Part shown: positions 17,818 through 26,886 of the stretch, piece after piece
How the letters are laid out: every line of letters begins with the position of its first letter
Numbering within the stretch: the first letter of the stretch is position 1
Assembly: GCA_017307755.1 (NCBI GenBank)
Contig: JAFKGQ010000006.1
Location: 1 to 64,000 of the forward strand
Length of the DNA stretch: 64,000 nt
Direction of reading: 5' to 3'
DNA from: Chitinophagaceae bacterium
Lineage (GTDB): Bacteria > Bacteroidota > Bacteroidia > Chitinophagales > Chitinophagaceae
Translations under genes and position numbers: made by a program
Notes under the pieces: generated by a model
The model's database searches: none
Told to the model about the DNA's origin: nothing
What the model saw: only the letters and a program-made list of their open reading frames with translations

Positions 17818-18972
17818 ATGACCAGGTCATTAAAAAATACGGCGCCGGCATTACTTATCCTCTTGCTGTTGCAATGTAAGGATCCCTATGTCAGTCCCTA
17901 TGCGCCCACCGCCACAGGCTACCTGGTCGTGGAAGGTTATATTACTGGCAATGGCCCCACCCGCATTATGCTGAGCCACACCATCCCGTTGACGGACAGA
18001 GATACGCTCAAGCCGGAGATAAATGCGCAATTGCGGGTAGAAGGCGACGACAACTCCGCCTGGACGCTCGTCGGGCAAGGCAACGGGGTCTATAGCATTG
18101 ATACTTTACCACTGAATCCCGCCGTAAAATACCGTCTCCGCATCCACACCGCCGGGAATAAAGACTATCTCTCAGACTATGCGCCTTTTAAGACCACACC
18201 CGCCATCGACAGTATCAACTGGGCCATCGTCGGCGGGGGCATCGATATCTATGCCAATACACATGACCCATCCAACGCCACCCGCTACTATCAATGGGAT
18301 TATGACGAAACCTGGCAATACTTTTCAAGTGAGGTTTCTCAAGGCAAATACCAGGCGCCCCCACCCAGCGTCGTAAGCAGAGATATCAATGATCAGGTGT
18401 ACATCTGCTGGAAAAGCGCTATATCCACCTCCTTGCTCCTGGGCAGCACAGCCAAACTGGCACAGGACGTCGTCTATCGCGCCCTTCTCAACAGTATCCC
18501 GGGTGGATCGCATCGGCTAAGCTATAAGTACAGCACACTGGTCCGGCAATATGCACTGACGGAAGACGCTTATAATTATTTAGCCCTGATGCAAAAGAAC
18601 AGCCAGTCCCTGGGCTCCATCTTCGACGCCCAGCCCGTACAACTAAAAGGAAATATTCATTGCCTCAGCGTTCCCGCGGAGCAGGTGATCGGCTATATCT
18701 CCACAGGTACGTTACAACAGAAAAGGATTTTCATCGATTACACCCAGATCCCCAATGACCTGCGTTATCACTACCTCTGCCCCATAGACGATCACCTCGT
18801 CACCCTCGATTCACTTGACTTTTACTTCGCTCCCGGCAAAGGATATACCCCGATCAGCGAACATATCAATAGATCAGGAATGTTCGACGGATGGATGGGG
18901 AACCTCACCATCTGCGCAGACTGCCGTGCGATGGGTGGAGTTACAACAAAACCGTCCTTTTGGCCGAATTAA
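17818..18972 (+). CDS. DUF4249 lipoprotein (copy 1)
   Basis: About 384 residues from ATG 17,818, 10 bp after the receptor stop; the frame extends upstream into the receptor gene but the lipoprotein signal sets the start. The N-terminus ends in LLLLQC-KDP, a lipobox. The mature protein has the DUF4249 pattern: YLVVEGYITGNGPTRI, LRVEGDDNSAWTL, LPLNPAVKYRLRI and TPAIDSINW. DUF4249 proteins are cell-envelope lipoproteins commonly encoded beside TonB-dependent receptors; the function is not established, though a SusD-like ligand-capture role is plausible. A tandem paralogue follows. Confidence 0.85.
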   Translation: MTRSLKNTAPALLILLLLQCKDPYVSPYAPTATGYLVVEGYITGNGPTRIMLSHTIPLTDRDTLKPEINAQLRVEGDDNSAWTLVGQGNGVYSIDTLPLNPAVKYRLRIHTAGNKDYLSDYAPFKTTPAIDSINWAIVGGGIDIYANTHDPSNATRYYQWDYDETWQYFSSEVSQGKYQAPPPSVVSRDINDQVYICWKSAISTSLLLGSTAKLAQDVVYRALLNSIPGGSHRLSYKYSTLVRQYALTEDAYNYLALMQKNSQSLGSIFDAQPVQLKGNIHCLSVPAEQVIGYISTGTLQQKRIFIDYTQIPNDLRYHYLCPIDDHLVTLDSLDFYFAPGKGYTPISEHINRSGMFDGWMGNLTICADCRAMGGVTTKPSFWPN

Positions 18973-18985
18973 AAACTACGATCGT

Positions 18986-20146
18986 ATGTCACTGTCACTA
19001 AAAAATATAACTTCTACACTTCTCCTGGCGCTGGTCCTGACACGCTGTAAAGACCCATTTGTCAGCCCCTACGTGTCACCGCCTACAGGCTACCTGGTCG
19101 TGGAAGCCTTTATTACAGGCAACGGCCCTACGCGGGTTACTTTGAGCCGTACCATACCTGTTTCGGGTAATGTAAAACCACCCACGGAAACAAAAGCCCG
19201 GCTGCAGGTGGAAGGAGATGATAATTCCGCCTACACGCTTGATGAGCTGGGCAATGGCGTTTATGGCGTGGATGCCCTGCCGCTCAACCCCACTGTAAAA
19301 TACCGCCTGCGCATCCATACCGCCGGCAATAAGGACTATCTCTCCGACTATGTACCTTTCAGGAGCACGCCGGCCATCGATAGCATCAACTGGACAGTGG
19401 ATAACAGCGGCGTCAACATATTCGCCAACACACACGACCCATCCAATAATACCCGCTATTATCAATGGCAGTACGTGGAAACATGGAAATATACCTCCGG
19501 CGAATATTCCAACGGTATATTCCAGAAAGATAAACCCTTTGTCGTAGACAGAAATCCGGTGGACCAGATCTACTACTGCTGGAAGAATAATATTTCGACA
19601 TCCATTATCCTTGGCAGCTCGATCAAGTTAGCACAGGATGTCATCAGCCGGCAGCTGCTTACCCACGTATCCAACGACGGCTCCCAGCTGAGTATCAAAT
19701 ACAGCATCCTGGTCACTCAATACGCACTGTCGGAAGATGCTTATAATTATCTGACGTTGATGCAGAGAAACACTGAAACCCTGGGGTCCATCTTCGATGC
19801 TCAACCTTCCAATATAAAAGGTAATGTCCATGGCCTTAGCAACCCGGCTGAACAGGTCATCGGATTCATCTCCGCAGGGACAGTACAGCGGCAAAGGATT
19901 TTTATCGACAGGAGTCAACTCCCGCGAGACTGGCGCTATAGTTTCAGCTGCGCGTTGCCGGATACCGTGGTGCCCCTGGATAGCGCAAAACTCTGGGCCT
20001 TTTTTGGCCCCGGCGCCCCATTTGTTCCGGTGAATATGCATTTTACCAACGGCCTCTTCGACGGATGGTCCGCCAATGGCGCCTATTGTGTCGACTGCCG
20101 TACCCAGGGAGGAGCTAATACACAACCCTCCTTCTGGCAGAATTAA
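18986..20146 (+). CDS. DUF4249 lipoprotein (copy 2)
   Basis: About 386 residues from ATG 18,986, 13 bp after the first copy's stop. The start is set by the lipoprotein signal (LLLALVLTRC-KDPF); the frame is open further upstream but inside the previous gene. It aligns with copy 1 along its whole length, with best conservation in GYLVVE.(Y/F)ITGNGPTR, RLRIHTAGNKDYLSDY and THDPSN.TRYYQW. The C-terminal ends (CVDCRTQGG..TQPSFWQN against CADCRAMGG..TKPSFWPN) also match. The two probably arose by tandem duplication and serve the same receptor or alternative ligands. Confidence 0.85.
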   Translation: MSLSLKNITSTLLLALVLTRCKDPFVSPYVSPPTGYLVVEAFITGNGPTRVTLSRTIPVSGNVKPPTETKARLQVEGDDNSAYTLDELGNGVYGVDALPLNPTVKYRLRIHTAGNKDYLSDYVPFRSTPAIDSINWTVDNSGVNIFANTHDPSNNTRYYQWQYVETWKYTSGEYSNGIFQKDKPFVVDRNPVDQIYYCWKNNISTSIILGSSIKLAQDVISRQLLTHVSNDGSQLSIKYSILVTQYALSEDAYNYLTLMQRNTETLGSIFDAQPSNIKGNVHGLSNPAEQVIGFISAGTVQRQRIFIDRSQLPRDWRYSFSCALPDTVVPLDSAKLWAFFGPGAPFVPVNMHFTNGLFDGWSANGAYCVDCRTQGGANTQPSFWQN

Positions 20147-20175
20147 AAACAATAACGACAAACAATCATCAACAG

Positions 20176-22545
20176 ATGACAAAATATGCTCCCCTTTTTC
20201 TGCTGCTGGCCACACAGACCTTATCCTCCCTTGCTCAGGATGGGGCGCCGGCTGCCTTAAAAAAAGACCTGGACCAATACGCATCGCAACGCCTCCAGGA
20301 GAAGCTGTATGTACACACCGATAAAGAATTCTACCTGGCGGGAGAGATCTGCTGGTTCAAACTGTATGTGGTGGATGCAGGTTCCCACCACCCGCTGGAC
20401 CTAAGTAAGATCGCCTACCTCGAATGGCTGGATAAAAATAACAAGCCCGTCATGCAGACAAAAATTAGTCTGACGGGTGGACATGGCCATGGCTCTCTCT
20501 TTCTCCCCCTGACCATCCGCTCAGGGAATTATAAACTACGGGCATACACATCCTGGATGAAGAACTACGGTGAAGATTGGTTCTTTGAAAAAGCCATCAC
20601 CGTGGTAAATACCCATAAATCCGCAGAAACACCCGTTGTGGCAACGCCCATTAAATATGATGTAACCTTTTTCCCCGAAGGAGGCAACCTGGTGGAAAAC
20701 ATCAGCAGTAAAGTCGCCTTCAGGATCTCCGACCAGTACGGAAGGGGTATCGAATGCACAGGTATAGTGACAGAGGATGACCAGGACACCGTGGTCCGCT
20801 TCCGTCCTTTGAGATTTGGCATCGGTAATTTTACACTGACACCCCGTCCCGGCCATCGCTACCGCTCGACGATCAGACTGGCAGACGGTACGGCTATTAG
20901 CAACCTCTTACCCTCCGCCTATAAGGAAGGTATGGTAATGACCGTGTCGGAAGACGGTAATGACCACTTCCGCGTAAACGTACAGTCTACCACTCCCGGG
21001 TCTTTGATCTATCTTATCGCACATACCCGCCGGACAGTAAGATCTTCTCAAAGCGCCATTCTCAAAGAAGGAAAGGCCGGCTTCTTGATTGATAAGAATA
21101 CCCTGGGCGACGGCATTTCTCATCTGACCATCTTCGACGGGGAAAAACACCCCATTTGCGAACGACTGGTCTTCAAACATCCGTCCAGACAGTTGCACAT
21201 GAACCTCCACACGGACAAAGACAGCTATGCCACACGCCAGAAAATAAGCTTGCAGATAAATACATCAGGATCGAATAAACAACCGCTGCAGACTGACTGC
21301 TCCCTATCCGTATTCCGCGTAGATTCCCTGCAGACGGCTCCGGCAGCAGACATCGCTGGCTACCTGTATCTAATGTCCGACCTGAAAGGCCGGATTGAAT
21401 CTCCGGGCTATTATTTGCACCACCCGGAAGATAAGACGGCCATCGACAACCTGATGATATCCCATGGCTGGAGAAGGTTTCGCTGGGAAGAGGTATTCCA
21501 TCATACCTCACCTGGCTTCAGATACCCGCTGGAATACAACGGCGCCATCATCACAGGGTCCGTGGTAGACTCCCGTACAGGTAAACCTGCGGACAATATA
21601 CAGGCATATTTATCCGTACCGGGAACAAGGACACAGTTCGCCACCACCTATTCCGGCGGCAACGGACAGGTAAAATTTGAATTGAAGGATTTCTATGGTT
21701 CTCAGGAGATCATCGTACAGACCAATCCCACCGAAGACAGCATGTACAGGGTGGACATCGATAACCCTTTCCTGGAAAGATATACCGATGGGCTCCTGTC
21801 TCCCTTTACATTGTCCCCCAACTACACAGCCCTTCTCACCGACAAGAACCTGACTGCCCAGGTAGTGAATAAATACAATGGCCCCCGGCTAAAACAGTTG
21901 CATTTCCCAGCCGCTGATACCAACACATTTTATTATAAGGCCGACTACACTTATCTACTGGACGATTATACCAGGTTCACCACTATGGAAGAAGTACTGC
22001 GGGAATACGTCATCCTGATGCTGGTGGAAAAAAGAAAGTCCCACTTCCATCTCCCGCTGTACGATATCTCCAACACGATTTCTTTTGATAGCGACCCGCT
22101 CATCCTGCTGGACGGAGTACCCATATTTGACATCGATAAGCTGATGACATTAGATCCATTGAAGATCAGACGATTGGATATGGTGCACCGGAGATATTTT
22201 TTAGGGACGGCATCCTTTGAAGGCATAATGAACTGGATCACCTATAAAGGGGATCTGGGTGGTTACACCCTTGATCCTCATGCCACCGTTGTCGATTATG
22301 AGGGACTGCAGCTGGAAAGGGAATTTTATTCCCCCTCCTATGGGGAAGGCCAGGCGCCGGAAAGCCACCTGCCCGACTTTAGGAATGTCCTATACTGGTC
22401 CCCGGAGGTTCCGGTGAACCCACAAGGCAAGGGAGAGCTAACCTTCTACACTTCCGACATCCCCGGTAAATACATCGCCGTGGTGGAAGGACTCGCAACA
22501 GACGGATCAGCAGGCAGCAGCCTGATCAGCTTTGAGGTAAAATAG
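20176..22545 (+). CDS. MG2-domain envelope protein with TonB-plug-like segment
   Basis: A 789-residue secreted protein (signal MTKYAPLFLLLATQTLSSLAQ). Residues about 40-135 form an MG2-like macroglobulin domain (EKLYVHTDKEFYLAGEICWF; GNYKLRAYTSWMKNYGEDWF). The middle contains further beta-sandwich repeats. Near 640-695 lies a segment resembling a TonB receptor plug (PLILLDGVPIFD, LDPLKIRRLDMV, GIMNWITYKG), and the end resembles the alpha-2-macroglobulin signature (VLYWSPEVPVNPQGKGELTF). No thioester motif and no beta-barrel are present. It closes the operon of STN receptor and DUF4249 proteins. It may be a surface partner of that receptor; this is inferred. Confidence 0.8.
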   Translation: MTKYAPLFLLLATQTLSSLAQDGAPAALKKDLDQYASQRLQEKLYVHTDKEFYLAGEICWFKLYVVDAGSHHPLDLSKIAYLEWLDKNNKPVMQTKISLTGGHGHGSLFLPLTIRSGNYKLRAYTSWMKNYGEDWFFEKAITVVNTHKSAETPVVATPIKYDVTFFPEGGNLVENISSKVAFRISDQYGRGIECTGIVTEDDQDTVVRFRPLRFGIGNFTLTPRPGHRYRSTIRLADGTAISNLLPSAYKEGMVMTVSEDGNDHFRVNVQSTTPGSLIYLIAHTRRTVRSSQSAILKEGKAGFLIDKNTLGDGISHLTIFDGEKHPICERLVFKHPSRQLHMNLHTDKDSYATRQKISLQINTSGSNKQPLQTDCSLSVFRVDSLQTAPAADIAGYLYLMSDLKGRIESPGYYLHHPEDKTAIDNLMISHGWRRFRWEEVFHHTSPGFRYPLEYNGAIITGSVVDSRTGKPADNIQAYLSVPGTRTQFATTYSGGNGQVKFELKDFYGSQEIIVQTNPTEDSMYRVDIDNPFLERYTDGLLSPFTLSPNYTALLTDKNLTAQVVNKYNGPRLKQLHFPAADTNTFYYKADYTYLLDDYTRFTTMEEVLREYVILMLVEKRKSHFHLPLYDISNTISFDSDPLILLDGVPIFDIDKLMTLDPLKIRRLDMVHRRYFLGTASFEGIMNWITYKGDLGGYTLDPHATVVDYEGLQLEREFYSPSYGEGQAPESHLPDFRNVLYWSPEVPVNPQGKGELTFYTSDIPGKYIAVVEGLATDGSAGSSLISFEVK

Positions 22546-22648
22546 GGTGTTTTTACGGTTGTACACATAAAAAAAAATCCCCAACTTTCCATTACCCTAC
22601 CTGTACATCTCGACCCCTTATTTTATTTATTTAATAAACCCTTGCTGT

Positions 22649-24397
22649 ATGCGATTTAAATCCAAGATCGTCGACAACTACCGCATTTATGCGGTCACCG
22701 GCACCAATACAGTCTCCTTTGGCATCGACTACCGGACAGCCAATACAAAAGGACTGTTGGGATTCTCCGTCAAAAGAACATATCCCGATAATACCGAGCA
22801 CTTTATGCCCGGCTTTAAGGTCTTTCTAACCCATAAGGACAAGGTAACCCCCGGCAACCTGACCACCACTGAGACGGACCCCATCCAGAGCTTCGTGTGG
22901 GATGACTTCACCCTAAAGCCGGATGAAGAATATACTTACACCTTCATCCCCGTAAAAGGTAAACCCGATGACCTGCAGCAGCAAAAGCCGATCGTGATCA
23001 AAATAAGGACAGAACCCTCCTTCAGCAAACAATCACACGATATATTCTTCAATCGGGGAGTCGCCAGCAGCCAAGCATATGGACGAGAATTCAACAACAC
23101 GTCACCCGACAAACTGGTCGGTAAAAAACAGCAGGATGCCTTCAACTGGCTGGGGAGAGATCTGCCGGTCGCCATCTTCCGTTTTATCGACCAGGCAAAA
23201 AAAGGCGACAGCCTGTTCGGCTGTTTCTACGAATTCAACTATCTCCCCGTATTGCAAGAGTTTAAAAAAGCCATCGACAGAGGCGTACACGTCAAATTGA
23301 TCGTAGACGCAAAAAATAATAAAGATAAAACGCCCATTACACAAACAAAAGCCGCATTGACAAAGGCCAAAATACCCGCGGCAAACATCATCTACAGGAA
23401 AGCTAACAAGAACGTGCTCCAGCACAATAAATTCATGGTCTTCCTGCAGGCGGGAAAAACAAAACCCTCTGCCGTCTGGACAGGCTCCACCAACATTACG
23501 GAAAGCGGCATATTCGGTCAGACCAATGTCGGACATTGGGTACGGGATACCACACTCGCCACACTATATAAAAAATACTGGGACCTGCTGAGCAAAGACC
23601 CCGGCCCAAAAGACAACGATACGGCAGCCAATAAAAAAAAGGAAAAAACCGCCTATATCTCGGATGTAATGAATATCCAGCATGACCTCAACGGCAGCAT
23701 CCCCACCGGCGTCACCCCCATCTTCAGCCCCCGCAAAAGCCTGGACATGCTGACAAAATACTTCGACCTCATCGATAAATCACAACACGTAGGCTCGATA
23801 ACCCTGGCATTTGGGATAAATGCCGGCCTGAAAGACCTGCTGGAGAAACACAATGGCGGCAGTCCCATCAGTTTCCTGCTGCTGGAAAAAGAGGATAAAG
23901 CCACCGCAAAAACAAAAGACACCTTTATCCCGCTGACGGCAACCAACAACGTTTACCAGGCTTTTGGCTCATTTATAAAAGACCCCTTGTACGAATGGAC
24001 AAAGGAAACCAATATGCAGCAGTTGGGCATTACCAAGTTTGTAACGTATATCCACTCTAAATTCCTGCTGCAGGACCCTTTGGGCGCCAACCCGGTGGTA
24101 ATCAGCGGTTCCGCTAACTTCAGCGCAAACTCCACGACAGGCAACGATGAGAATATGATCATCATCCAGGGCAATCTGAGGGTAGCCGATATCTATTTCA
24201 CGGAATTCAACCGGCTTTTCAACCACTATTATTTCAGGGCCGTCCTCTCTCAACTAAAAGATAAAAAAGTAAAGGACGACAAAAAATCATACTACCTGGA
24301 CGATACGGACGGATGGACAAAAGCCTATAAGCCCGGAAGCCTCAGACAAAAGCGAGTAGACATGTACGTTAGTATGGAAAAAACCGCCACGCTTTAA
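22649..24397 (+). CDS. Phospholipase D-like enzyme with two HKD motifs
   Basis: A 582-residue protein without a signal peptide or membrane segment, so probably cytoplasmic. Residues 1-120 look like a beta-sandwich (fibronectin-type) domain. The first PLD half carries LQHNKFMVF (His259) followed by WTGSTNITESG; the second carries YIHSKFLLQ (His469) followed by SGSANFSANST. Both HxK...SxN motifs are intact, so an active phosphodiesterase is expected. PLD enzymes act on phospholipids or nucleic acids; lack of export makes a nuclease-like role possible. No neighbour hints at the substrate. Confidence 0.8.
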   Translation: MRFKSKIVDNYRIYAVTGTNTVSFGIDYRTANTKGLLGFSVKRTYPDNTEHFMPGFKVFLTHKDKVTPGNLTTTETDPIQSFVWDDFTLKPDEEYTYTFIPVKGKPDDLQQQKPIVIKIRTEPSFSKQSHDIFFNRGVASSQAYGREFNNTSPDKLVGKKQQDAFNWLGRDLPVAIFRFIDQAKKGDSLFGCFYEFNYLPVLQEFKKAIDRGVHVKLIVDAKNNKDKTPITQTKAALTKAKIPAANIIYRKANKNVLQHNKFMVFLQAGKTKPSAVWTGSTNITESGIFGQTNVGHWVRDTTLATLYKKYWDLLSKDPGPKDNDTAANKKKEKTAYISDVMNIQHDLNGSIPTGVTPIFSPRKSLDMLTKYFDLIDKSQHVGSITLAFGINAGLKDLLEKHNGGSPISFLLLEKEDKATAKTKDTFIPLTATNNVYQAFGSFIKDPLYEWTKETNMQQLGITKFVTYIHSKFLLQDPLGANPVVISGSANFSANSTTGNDENMIIIQGNLRVADIYFTEFNRLFNHYYFRAVLSQLKDKKVKDDKKSYYLDDTDGWTKAYKPGSLRQKRVDMYVSMEKTATL

Positions 24398-24535
24398 CCG
24401 TCCTCCCCAAAAATACATTTGTTGTTCAGAAATATATAGCATACTTTTATAATATAATCCTTTCTAGCCTACCCGCGCCTTAGACCTATCTCCGGCCTTC
24501 AGATCTCCATTTATCATCATTAAAATGCCGCCATC

Positions 24536-25093
24536 ATGAAAAAGATCCTCTTCTTCGCCGCGGGATGTTATTTTCTTCTGTCCTGCAACAACAAACCGTC
24601 CGAACCAATGACGACTGAGCCAAAAGACACTGCCACCGCCAAAACCGCCGCAAACCCGCCACAATCGGAATTTGCAGACCCTCGCTACGCAGACATGGGC
24701 CGGAAAGGATTGATGCAAATGTCCTCCGGAGATATCAAAGGTTGGGTGGACGCTTTTACTGATGATGCCATCTTCTATTGGTCGTCGGGAGATAGCCTGG
24801 CCGGCAAACCTGCCATCTCCAAATGGTGGACGGATCGCCGCACCAATGTCATCGACAGCATCCGCTTTTCGAAAGACATCTGGCTGCCCCTCAAGGTCAA
24901 CAGACCCCAGCAGGGACCGGACATTCCCGGCATATGGCTGTTGGGCTGGTATATGGTTGACGTCAAATATAAGAATGGGAAAAAACTGTCCTTTTGGGTC
25001 CACAGTGACCAGCACTTTTCCAATAATGATAAGATCGATCGATATATTCAATATATTGACAGGGCCCCCATCGTCAAGGCCGTAGGGAAATAA
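24536..25093 (+). CDS. SnoaL/NTF2-like lipoprotein
   Basis: A 185-residue protein with a lipoprotein signal (ILFFAAGCYFLLSC-NN) and a Thr/Pro/Ala-rich linker. Residues about 55-180 fit the SnoaL/NTF2-like cone fold: MSSGDIKGWVDAFTDDAIFYWSSGDSLAGK near its start and FWVHSDQHFSNNDKIDRYIQY near its end. Such folds bind small ligands or act as isomerases/hydrolases; no activity can be assigned. A strong intrinsic terminator follows directly. Confidence 0.75.
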   Translation: MKKILFFAAGCYFLLSCNNKPSEPMTTEPKDTATAKTAANPPQSEFADPRYADMGRKGLMQMSSGDIKGWVDAFTDDAIFYWSSGDSLAGKPAISKWWTDRRTNVIDSIRFSKDIWLPLKVNRPQQGPDIPGIWLLGWYMVDVKYKNGKKLSFWVHSDQHFSNNDKIDRYIQYIDRAPIVKAVGK

Positions 25094-25100
25094 CATACAT

Positions 25101-25139
25101 CCCGACCCGCCGCGATGCGGCGGGTCGGGGATTTTTTTT
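25101..25139 (+). terminator. Strong intrinsic terminator
   Basis: A perfect 13-bp GC-rich stem (25,101-25,113 pairing with 25,117-25,129), a 3-nt GAT loop, then a run of eight T at 25,132-25,139. It lies 7 bp after the stop of the SnoaL-like gene, and its last bases are 13 bp before the next start. It separates two transcription units. It is the clearest terminator in the window. Confidence 0.92.
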
Positions 25140-25152
25140 ACCTTGCCTCCCC

Positions 25153-26850
25153 ATGAGGCCGGTCATTTATTTACTTACACTCACTACGATGTTGATCCCC
25201 GGGCTGATCCGTCCACCCGCCCCCTCCCGGGGCATAGATACCACCATAGAATTCTTTAGAACGGAAGCACCCGTCTTCTCCACTCATTGCACCAGCCTGC
25301 AGACAGCCATCCGCACGATGGACCTCCACGACGGCCGTAGCATCGCAGCTGTCCGGCAAAAACTGGCCGAATGCCGCGCGTCCTGGAAAAGGATAGAGTC
25401 CTTTATGGAATATTTCTTCCGCTCGTCTTCCCGCATCTATAACAGGGCGCCCAAATTCGAGGTGGAAGAGCCGGGTATGGAATACCAGTCGCCGCTGGGT
25501 CTTCAGGTCATCGAAACCCTGCTGTATGAGCCCAATACTCCCGGCCGGAAACGCCAGCTGCTGGAACAATCCACCGCCGTGGCCAGCTCCGCCGCCGATC
25601 TTCTCGCACTCTTGTACGACTTCCATGCCGACGATAAACAGATATTGGAAAGCCTGCGCATAGAATTGATAAGGGTCATTGCCCTGGGGATCACTGGCTA
25701 TGATGCGCCTTATTTAAAGACAGGCATATCCGAATCCTGCCAATCCCTCCTGGCCATCAAACACCAGCTCGAACCATACAATCCGGACGATTCCCTCCAA
25801 TACTACCTCGACAGCTCCATCGCGTACTGTAAAACACACCTCAATTTTGACAATTTCGACAGACTGACATTTCTAAAACACCTTGCCCTCCCATTACAAC
25901 ACCAGCTCAGCTGTCTTATCACAAAAAAACACCTCGAACTCAATACCAACGGTATACTCAATTATACCGCCAAAGACATCTTCAGCCCCGACGCGCTGAA
26001 TACCCCTGTCCCGACCGACACATCCCTCATAGCCGCAGGCAAAAAATTATTCTACGACAAGTCCCTCTCCGGCAACGGGCAGCGCAGCTGCGCCACGTGT
26101 CATAACCCTGAAAAAAAATTTACGGACGGCCTTACCGCCCCCATCGCTTTCGACGGCCATAGCACATTGGATCGCAACGCCCCCACGCTTTTATACAGCG
26201 GCTTTCAACATACGCAATTCTGGGACGGACGGGCAGCTGCTCTTGAAGACCAGATAGCAACGGTGCTACAGGATCCAAGAGAGATGCGCTCTACACAATC
26301 CGGCATCGCCTCGATCGCCAGGTCCATCGCCGCCTATATCAGGACCCTCCATCCCATGAGTTCTGCCTTCGACCGCTATGTGCAAGGAGGTCCCGACAGC
26401 CTCCTCACCACAAGACAAAAAAAGGGCGCCAACCTCTTTATGGGAAAAGCACAATGCGCCACCTGTCATTTTATCCCATTATTCAATGGGCTCATCCCCC
26501 CCGACTATGCAGTAACAGAGTTCGAGGTCCTGGGCACGACCCGCACCGACAGGCTGGACAAACCACAATTAAGCAAGGACCCGGGTAGATTCAACGTATA
26601 CCCTTTTCCGTTCTATAAAGGGGCTTTCAAAACCCCTACCGTGAGGAACGCAGCAGTTACCGCCCCTTACATGCACAATGGCGCCTTTCGCACATTAGAT
26701 AATGTAATGGAGTTTTACAACAGGGGCGGGGGACAGGGACTGGGGCTGAACGTACCTTCACAGACCCTATCCTCACACCCACTAGGGTTGACCCAAAAAG
26801 AAAAACAAGATATTATCCAATTTATAAATGCATTAACAGACGCTCCTTAA
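25153..26850 (+). CDS. Di-haem cytochrome c peroxidase (MauG/CCP family)
   Basis: A 565-residue exported protein. The C-terminal half (about 290-565) is a bacterial di-haem peroxidase with two CxxCH haem sites, CATCH at residues 313-317 and CATCH at 435-439, plus DGRAAALEDQ and KTPTVRNAAVTAPYMHNG. The family reduces hydrogen peroxide with electrons from cytochromes, or oxidises protein or small substrates. The N-terminal 270 residues (signal then helical, with VRQKLAECRASWKRIESFM) resemble the helical region found in Bacteroidota homologues and recall imelysin-like domains. It has its own unit, downstream of the terminator. Confidence 0.88.
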   Translation: MRPVIYLLTLTTMLIPGLIRPPAPSRGIDTTIEFFRTEAPVFSTHCTSLQTAIRTMDLHDGRSIAAVRQKLAECRASWKRIESFMEYFFRSSSRIYNRAPKFEVEEPGMEYQSPLGLQVIETLLYEPNTPGRKRQLLEQSTAVASSAADLLALLYDFHADDKQILESLRIELIRVIALGITGYDAPYLKTGISESCQSLLAIKHQLEPYNPDDSLQYYLDSSIAYCKTHLNFDNFDRLTFLKHLALPLQHQLSCLITKKHLELNTNGILNYTAKDIFSPDALNTPVPTDTSLIAAGKKLFYDKSLSGNGQRSCATCHNPEKKFTDGLTAPIAFDGHSTLDRNAPTLLYSGFQHTQFWDGRAAALEDQIATVLQDPREMRSTQSGIASIARSIAAYIRTLHPMSSAFDRYVQGGPDSLLTTRQKKGANLFMGKAQCATCHFIPLFNGLIPPDYAVTEFEVLGTTRTDRLDKPQLSKDPGRFNVYPFPFYKGAFKTPTVRNAAVTAPYMHNGAFRTLDNVMEFYNRGGGQGLGLNVPSQTLSSHPLGLTQKEKQDIIQFINALTDAP

Positions 26851-26872
26851 CCTTAATTTAATATATCCCAGC

Positions 26873-26880
26873 TAATTTCG
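26873..26880 (+). promoter_or_regulatory. Possible -7 promoter box before the phosphatase gene
   Basis: TAATTTCG differs by one base from the Bacteroidota TAnnTTTG box and lies 6 bp before the ATG at 26,887, which would give a very short leader. No clear -33 TTTG is present. Weak, visual call. Confidence 0.25.
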
Positions 26881-26886
26881 CCGATT

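Noticed and set aside
18815..18985. Upstream extension of the second DUF4249 gene
   Set aside because: It lies within the first copy and would bury the lipoprotein signal; ATG 18,986 fits.
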